Shown: in pieces, positions 29,527-33,754 of the stretch
Numbering within the stretch: position 1 is the stretch's first letter
How the letters are laid out: each line of letters opens with the position of its first letter
Assembly: GCA_963204975.1 (NCBI GenBank)
Contig: CAUJJC010000242.1
Span: forward strand, 1-33,754
Length of the DNA stretch: 33,754 nucleotides
Direction of reading: 5' to 3'
Origin: Verrucomicrobiota bacterium
GTDB taxonomy: Bacteria; Verrucomicrobiota; Verrucomicrobiia; Verrucomicrobiales; Verrucomicrobiaceae
Notes under the pieces: model-generated
The model's input: only the letters and a program-made list of their open reading frames with translations
Told to the model about the DNA's origin: nothing
Database searches by the model: none
Translations under genes and position numbers: made by a program

Positions 29527-30609
29527 ATGGATAAAGTCTTCAAAATCGGCAACCGCGAATTCGTTCTCGACCAGGACAAGGCAGAAGCGGCCTACCAGGC
29601 CAAGCGCGTCATCAATGGCTACAAGAGCATGGCGTTCAACCTGCTGCCCCTGAAATACCAGTGGGCCTATGACCTCTACCGGACCATGAAGGCCAACCAC
29701 TGGGAGCCCGAAGACATCCAGATGCAGAAGGACATCGAGCAGTGGAGGTCGAACGACATCACTCAGAACGAGCGCTGGATCATCATGATGGGCATTGGCT
29801 ACTTTTCTGCAGCCGAAGGCATCGTGGGCGACAACATCCAACACGTCGTGCGTGAGTTGGTGACCGCTCCCGAGCTGAAACTCGTCCTGGGCCGCCATGC
29901 TCATGAGGAAAATATCCACGCAGACAGCCTGCTCTACATGATTTCATCCCTCGGCATCAACCCGCACGAGTGCGAGGCGTTGTTCGAGCAGATCCCCAGC
30001 ATCGTGAAGAAGAACGAGTTCGTGACCCGCACGTCGCACTCCTTGCGTCGTGACCTGGACCTCACCACGGTGGAGAACCAGCGCTTGCTGGCGAAGAACT
30101 GCTTCGTCTTCGGGCAGTGCATGGAAGGCACTCAGTTCTACGGCTTGTTCGGCATGATTCTCAGTCTCGCCCGCCAGCAGAAGTTTGTCGGCATTGGCCA
30201 GATGTTCCAATACACGCTGCGAGACGAGTCGAACCATATCGAAGTCTTCCGCAACCTCTTCATGGACCTCATTGAAGAGAACCCCGACATCTGGACACCC
30301 GAGTTCCGTCAGGAACTGGTGGATACGATGCGCGAGGCCGTGGCGCTGGAGAAGGAGTTCATCCGCGACTGTCTGCCCGTCGCGACCGTCGGCCTCAGCT
30401 CCGAGGAGTTCGAGCAATACATTGATTTCGTCGCTGACAAGCGTCTCGACGGCTGCGGATTGCCGCTGCTGAATCCAGGCGTGAAGAACCCGTTGCCTTG
30501 GCTTGCCGAGCAGCAGGACATCAAGCGCGAGACCAATTTCTTCGAGGGCCGCGTCACCGAATATCAAAAAGCCAGTTCGCTGCTTTTGGGTTCGGATGAC
30601 GATTTGTGA
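29527..30609 (+). CDS. nrdB: Ribonucleotide reductase class I beta subunit (R2), class Ic-like
   Basis: The 360-residue ferritin-like R2 protein makes the radical used by NrdA to reduce ribonucleotides. All six metal ligands are visible: Glu97 (FSAAEG), Glu128 and His131 (EENIH), Glu200 (CMEGTQFY), Glu234 and His237 (RDESNH). The first ligand is Glu, as in the Chlamydia enzyme, not Asp as in E. coli. At the usual radical-Tyr position (His131+4) there is Leu135. A Tyr occurs two residues later (137), as in Chlamydia R2, which has Phe at the radical position. This suggests a Tyr-independent Mn/Fe (class Ic) type enzyme. A C-terminal Tyr346 may serve radical transfer. NrdR-like boxes lie upstream and nrdA follows. 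Confidence 0.93.
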   Translation: MDKVFKIGNREFVLDQDKAEAAYQAKRVINGYKSMAFNLLPLKYQWAYDLYRTMKANHWEPEDIQMQKDIEQWRSNDITQNERWIIMMGIGYFSAAEGIVGDNIQHVVRELVTAPELKLVLGRHAHEENIHADSLLYMISSLGINPHECEALFEQIPSIVKKNEFVTRTSHSLRRDLDLTTVENQRLLAKNCFVFGQCMEGTQFYGLFGMILSLARQQKFVGIGQMFQYTLRDESNHIEVFRNLFMDLIEENPDIWTPEFRQELVDTMREAVALEKEFIRDCLPVATVGLSSEEFEQYIDFVADKRLDGCGLPLLNPGVKNPLPWLAEQQDIKRETNFFEGRVTEYQKASSLLLGSDDDL

Positions 30610-30666
30610 ACAGCGATGTGAAGGAGTTCTGAATAACCTTTTCTTGCTCTTCACCCCTCCCTCATT

Positions 30667-30690
30667 AGAGCCTTGCCCCCGGCTCTTTTT
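30667..30690 (+). terminator. Intrinsic terminator between nrdB and nrdA
   Basis: AGAGCC (30667-30672) and GGCTCT (30681-30686) form a 6-bp stem with an 8-nt loop, followed by a run of T to 30690. It lies 57 nt after the nrdB stop and 182 nt before nrdA. It may reduce read-through so that nrdB is made in excess, or nrdA may have its own promoter. The remaining 30691-30872 shows no clear NrdR box or Shine-Dalgarno. Confidence 0.65.
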
Positions 30691-30872
30691 GTCCGGTCAA
30701 AACTCAAGCCTTAGCCGTCTTCACCAGTCACTTAGACATCCAAAGTTTCGACAAGATCGTCACCCGAAACCCGCCGCCCTTTCGCCCCCGCTCACCCACT
30801 CGCTGATTCGCTTTCAGCACCCGCCATACTCTCACCACTTCGCCTGACCAGCAACCCGCCACCGCACGACCC

Positions 30873-33754
30873 ATGATCGCCACCCACCTCGTTCTCGAAG
30901 AGGAGCACCTCAAGCGCCTCGCCACCACACCCAAGGATCAGAAGCTCCAGTTTGAATGGAGTTCTCTCCTTGGCGACATCCCCAAGCATGACACCGATTC
31001 GCACATCAAGGTGCGCGTGGGCACACATGAGCGTGACTTCGACCTGGGCGAGATCGCCAACACTGTGGGCAGTGCCTTGACGGATCTCTTTCTCGCTCGC
31101 GAGCAGAAGGAAAACATCTTCTCCGATGAGAATCAGAAGATGGTGCAGGCCACCGCGATCGCCGTGGCCAAGGAACTGCAACAGCGTGCCAAGACGCCTG
31201 AAGGAACGCCTCGCACGCTGCCAGCCCACGAAATCTACTCGATTATCGAGAGCGCACTGATCAAGGCGAACAAGCATGACGTGGCGAAGAGCGTGGTGGT
31301 TCGTCGTCAGCGCATGGAGAAGGAGATTGCCCCCGGCGAAACGACGCTGCCGCAGCCGATCATCGTCTCCACCAAGGTCATCCGTCGCAATGGTCAGGTC
31401 GTGCCGTGGAACCACAACAAGATCGAGATCGCCGTGCGCAAGGCCTTCCTCAATCTCGAGACCGACTCCTCGCCGGCCGTGCAGATTGCTGAGTCCGTCA
31501 CCCGTCAGGTCGCCGCCGAAGAGCGTCAGTTCATCACCATTGAGGACCTGCAAAACCTGGTTGAGGAAGAACTGATGCGTCAGGGCCACTTCAAGGTCGC
31601 CCGCGCTTACATTCAGTATCGTGGTCTTCGTGGGAAGATTCGCGAGGAAGAAGAAGCCCGCGCCGCGCAGGCGCTCGCTACCGACGATGCCCTGCAACAG
31701 GCACTCGTGCTGGTGAAGGTCAGCTCCACCGAGACATTCCTCTGGGACGGTCAGGATCTGAAGCGCCGCATCGACTTCGCGGCGCTCGGCCTCGATCTCT
31801 GCATCAGCCGCAACGATATCGAGATGGAACTACGCCGCTCCATCTTCTCCGAGATCAGCGTCGAGGACCTCAAGACCACCGTCATCCTCAATGCGAAGAC
31901 CTTGATGGAGAAGGACGCCGACTTCGCCAAGTTCTCCGCGCGCATCCTCCTCAGCTACATCTATGAGGAAGTGCTCGGCTGGGACATCGTTCGCGACGGC
32001 ATCGACGCGCTTCCCGTGTTCCATCGTCGTGCGTTCAAGCGCAACCTCCAGCGCGGTGTGGAACTCGAGCGCATTCATCCCGATCTGCTCAACTACGACC
32101 TCGACAAGCTCTCCGACGCCCTCGATCCCGCTGCCGATCTCGACTTCGACTTCCTCGGCATCCAGTCGCTTTACGACCGCTACCTCATCGTGGACAAGCA
32201 GACGTCCCCGTCGCGTCGTCTTGAGGCTCCTCAGCTTTTCTGGATGCGTGTCTCGATGGGCCTCTTCATGCGCGAGCATCGTGCGAACCTGCCCGGAACC
32301 ACCGAGCACATCATCGCCCTCTACCGCCTCTACAAAGGCCGCCGGTTCTGCTCCTCCACGCCTACCTTGTTCAACAGTGGCACCTTGCACACCCAGCTTT
32401 CCTCCTGCTACCTCTACAAGGTGGATGACAGCATCGAGTCCATCATGCAGCGCGGTATCGCCGACAATGCTTACCTATCCAAGTGGGCCGGCGGTCTTGG
32501 CGGCTCGTGGACCTCGGTGCGCGGCACCGGATCGTATATCAAAGGCACCAATGGTGAGTCCCAGGGCGTCATTCCGTTTCTCAAGCTCCACAACGACCAG
32601 CTCGTCGCTGTGAATCAAGGCGGCAAGCGTCGCGGCTCCGGCTGCGCTTACATGGAGATCTGGCACAATGACATTGAGGACTTCCTCGAGCTGCGCATCA
32701 CCACCGGTGACGAGCGCCGCCGCACGCATGACCTCAACACCGCGAACTGGATTCCTGACTTGTTCATGAAACGCTTCGAGTCGCGTCAGCACTGGACACT
32801 CTTCCGCACCAATGAAGTGCCCGACCTGCACGAACTCTACGGCTCAGCGTTCGAGAAGCGCTATGCCGAATACGAACTGATGGCCGAGCAAGGCAAGATC
32901 TGGGGTCGTCGCATGGAAGCCGTCGAACTCTGGAAGAAGATGCTCAAGTCCATCTTCGAGACCGGCCATCCTTGGATGACCTTCAAGGACCCCTGCAACG
33001 TCCGCAGCCCACAGGATCACGTCGGCGTCATTCACAGTTCGAATCTCTGCACCGAGATCACGCTCAATACCTCCGCCGATGAGACCGCCGTGTGCAACCT
33101 TGGCTCCGTCTTGATCGACAACCACCTCGACGACGCAGGCCGCATCGACCACGTCAAGCTCCGCGAGACCATCCGCACCGCCGTGCGCGTGCTGGACAAC
33201 GTCATCGACATCAACTTTTACCCCACCGAGGCCGCCCGCACCGCCAACATGCGTCACCGTCCCATCGGCATGGGTGTCATGGGCCTCGCCTACGCCTTGT
33301 ATCGCAAAGGTATTCCCTTCGCGTCCAAGGAAGCCGTCGAGTTCAACGACGAGTTCATGGAAGCTGTCGCCTACTACGCTTATGAAGCCTCCAGCGACCT
33401 CGCTGCCGAACGTGGCACCTACCAGACCTACAAAGGCAGCAAGTGGGATCGCGGCCTCATGCCCCAGGATACCCTCGACCTCCTCGAAAAAGAACGCGGC
33501 GCAGCCGTCGATGTTCCTCGCGGCGGCAAGATGGACTGGTCCGGCCTGCGCGCCAAGATTGCGAAGAACGGCATGAGAAACTCCAACGTCCTCGCCATCG
33601 CCCCCACCGCCACCATCTCCAACATCATGGGCTCCAGCCCGTGCATCGAGCCCATGTTCACCAACTGCTTCACCAAGAGCAATCTCGGCGGCCAGTTCAT
33701 CGTGCTCAATCCTTACCTCGTGAAGGACCTCAAGAAGCGCGCCCTCTGGACCAC
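30873..33754 (+). CDS. nrdA: Ribonucleotide reductase class I alpha subunit (R1), triple ATP-cone, 3' partial
   Basis: The frame is open from ATG 30873 to the window edge, 960 codons without a stop. It reduces ribonucleoside diphosphates together with NrdB. Three tandem ATP-cone-like regions precede the barrel: a degenerate one (about 45-148), a well-preserved one (about 165-258, KVIRRNGQVVPWNHNKIE to VARAYIQYRG), and one at about 282-370 resembling the E. coli N-terminal cone. Catalytic residues are intact: Cys512 (LSSC), Asn724, Cys726 and Glu728 (NLCTE), Cys741 (VCNLGS). Multiple cones recall the Chlamydia and Pseudomonas enzymes. The gene order nrdB-nrdA is the reverse of E. coli. No Shine-Dalgarno precedes the start. 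Confidence 0.93.
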   Translation, partial: MIATHLVLEEEHLKRLATTPKDQKLQFEWSSLLGDIPKHDTDSHIKVRVGTHERDFDLGEIANTVGSALTDLFLAREQKENIFSDENQKMVQATAIAVAKELQQRAKTPEGTPRTLPAHEIYSIIESALIKANKHDVAKSVVVRRQRMEKEIAPGETTLPQPIIVSTKVIRRNGQVVPWNHNKIEIAVRKAFLNLETDSSPAVQIAESVTRQVAAEERQFITIEDLQNLVEEELMRQGHFKVARAYIQYRGLRGKIREEEEARAAQALATDDALQQALVLVKVSSTETFLWDGQDLKRRIDFAALGLDLCISRNDIEMELRRSIFSEISVEDLKTTVILNAKTLMEKDADFAKFSARILLSYIYEEVLGWDIVRDGIDALPVFHRRAFKRNLQRGVELERIHPDLLNYDLDKLSDALDPAADLDFDFLGIQSLYDRYLIVDKQTSPSRRLEAPQLFWMRVSMGLFMREHRANLPGTTEHIIALYRLYKGRRFCSSTPTLFNSGTLHTQLSSCYLYKVDDSIESIMQRGIADNAYLSKWAGGLGGSWTSVRGTGSYIKGTNGESQGVIPFLKLHNDQLVAVNQGGKRRGSGCAYMEIWHNDIEDFLELRITTGDERRRTHDLNTANWIPDLFMKRFESRQHWTLFRTNEVPDLHELYGSAFEKRYAEYELMAEQGKIWGRRMEAVELWKKMLKSIFETGHPWMTFKDPCNVRSPQDHVGVIHSSNLCTEITLNTSADETAVCNLGSVLIDNHLDDAGRIDHVKLRETIRTAVRVLDNVIDINFYPTEAARTANMRHRPIGMGVMGLAYALYRKGIPFASKEAVEFNDEFMEAVAYYAYEASSDLAAERGTYQTYKGSKWDRGLMPQDTLDLLEKERGAAVDVPRGGKMDWSGLRAKIAKNGMRNSNVLAIAPTATISNIMGSSPCIEPMFTNCFTKSNLGGQFIVLNPYLVKDLKKRALWT

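Noticed and set aside
1..33754. CRISPR arrays, rRNA, tRNA genes or insertion-sequence transposases
   Set aside because: None seen on either strand: no regularly spaced repeats, no conserved rRNA or cloverleaf sequence, and no transposase-like protein.

Overview
The window looks like chromosomal DNA of a Verrucomicrobiota bacterium, probably Verrucomicrobiaceae or a Prosthecobacter-like relative. This is inferred from gene families, not from a marker gene. The indicators are a PSD1/DUF1549-DUF1553 cytochrome protein, a sigma factor resembling the Rhodopirellula/Verrucomicrobium family, an SHD1-domain peptidase, a PEP-CTERM protein, lipid A genes (Gram-negative envelope), and a Chlamydia-like ribonucleotide reductase. 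Most annotated starts have no clear Shine-Dalgarno sequence.

Layout. 1-1382: end of an unknown gene, then a small minus-strand toxin-antitoxin pair lying between two copies of a 106-bp repeat, then a second, palindromic repeat. 1383-4039 (+): orphan solute-binding lipoprotein, Ala/Lys-rich lipoprotein, and a small membrane-anchored protein overlapping an HTTM-like membrane protein. 4137-8410 (+): TolC-like lipoprotein, HlyD/MacA-like adaptor and MacB/LolD-like ATPase, with no permease beside them. 8483-9826 (+): secreted SHD1/HExxH peptidase. 9838-18630 (-): PL6 polysaccharide lyase, a Ser/Thr kinase overlapping an ECF sigma factor, lpxI, a second sigma factor followed by an anti-sigma-like protein fused to a beta-strand repeat region, and an esterase. 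18673-24431 (-): PSD1 protein, UDP-sugar dehydrogenase, cupin, gltX. 24533-26842: mog (+), PEP-CTERM protein (+), sugar phosphate isomerase/epimerase (-). 26843-27232: gene-free, but with a promoter-like sequence, nested stems and a strong intrinsic terminator, so a candidate sRNA or attenuated leader. 27233-29064 (+): ABC ATPase and FtsX-like permease. 29065-29526: regulatory region with DnaA-box-like 9-mers, a perfect 16-bp palindrome and NrdR-box-like sites. 29527-end (+): nrdB, an intrinsic terminator, and nrdA running off the window.

Themes. Several genes concern the envelope and polysaccharides: lyase, esterase, PSD1, UDP-sugar dehydrogenase, lpxI, PEP-CTERM protein and efflux. Two independent sigma-factor loci are present, each with its own partner. 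The strongest points for a second look are (1) NrdB with Leu at the usual radical-Tyr position, paired with an NrdA carrying three tandem ATP-cone-like regions, which suggests a class Ic-type enzyme; (2) the structured RNA candidate ending in a 13-bp-stem terminator at 27116-27156; and (3) the sigma/kinase and sigma/anti-sigma fusion loci.
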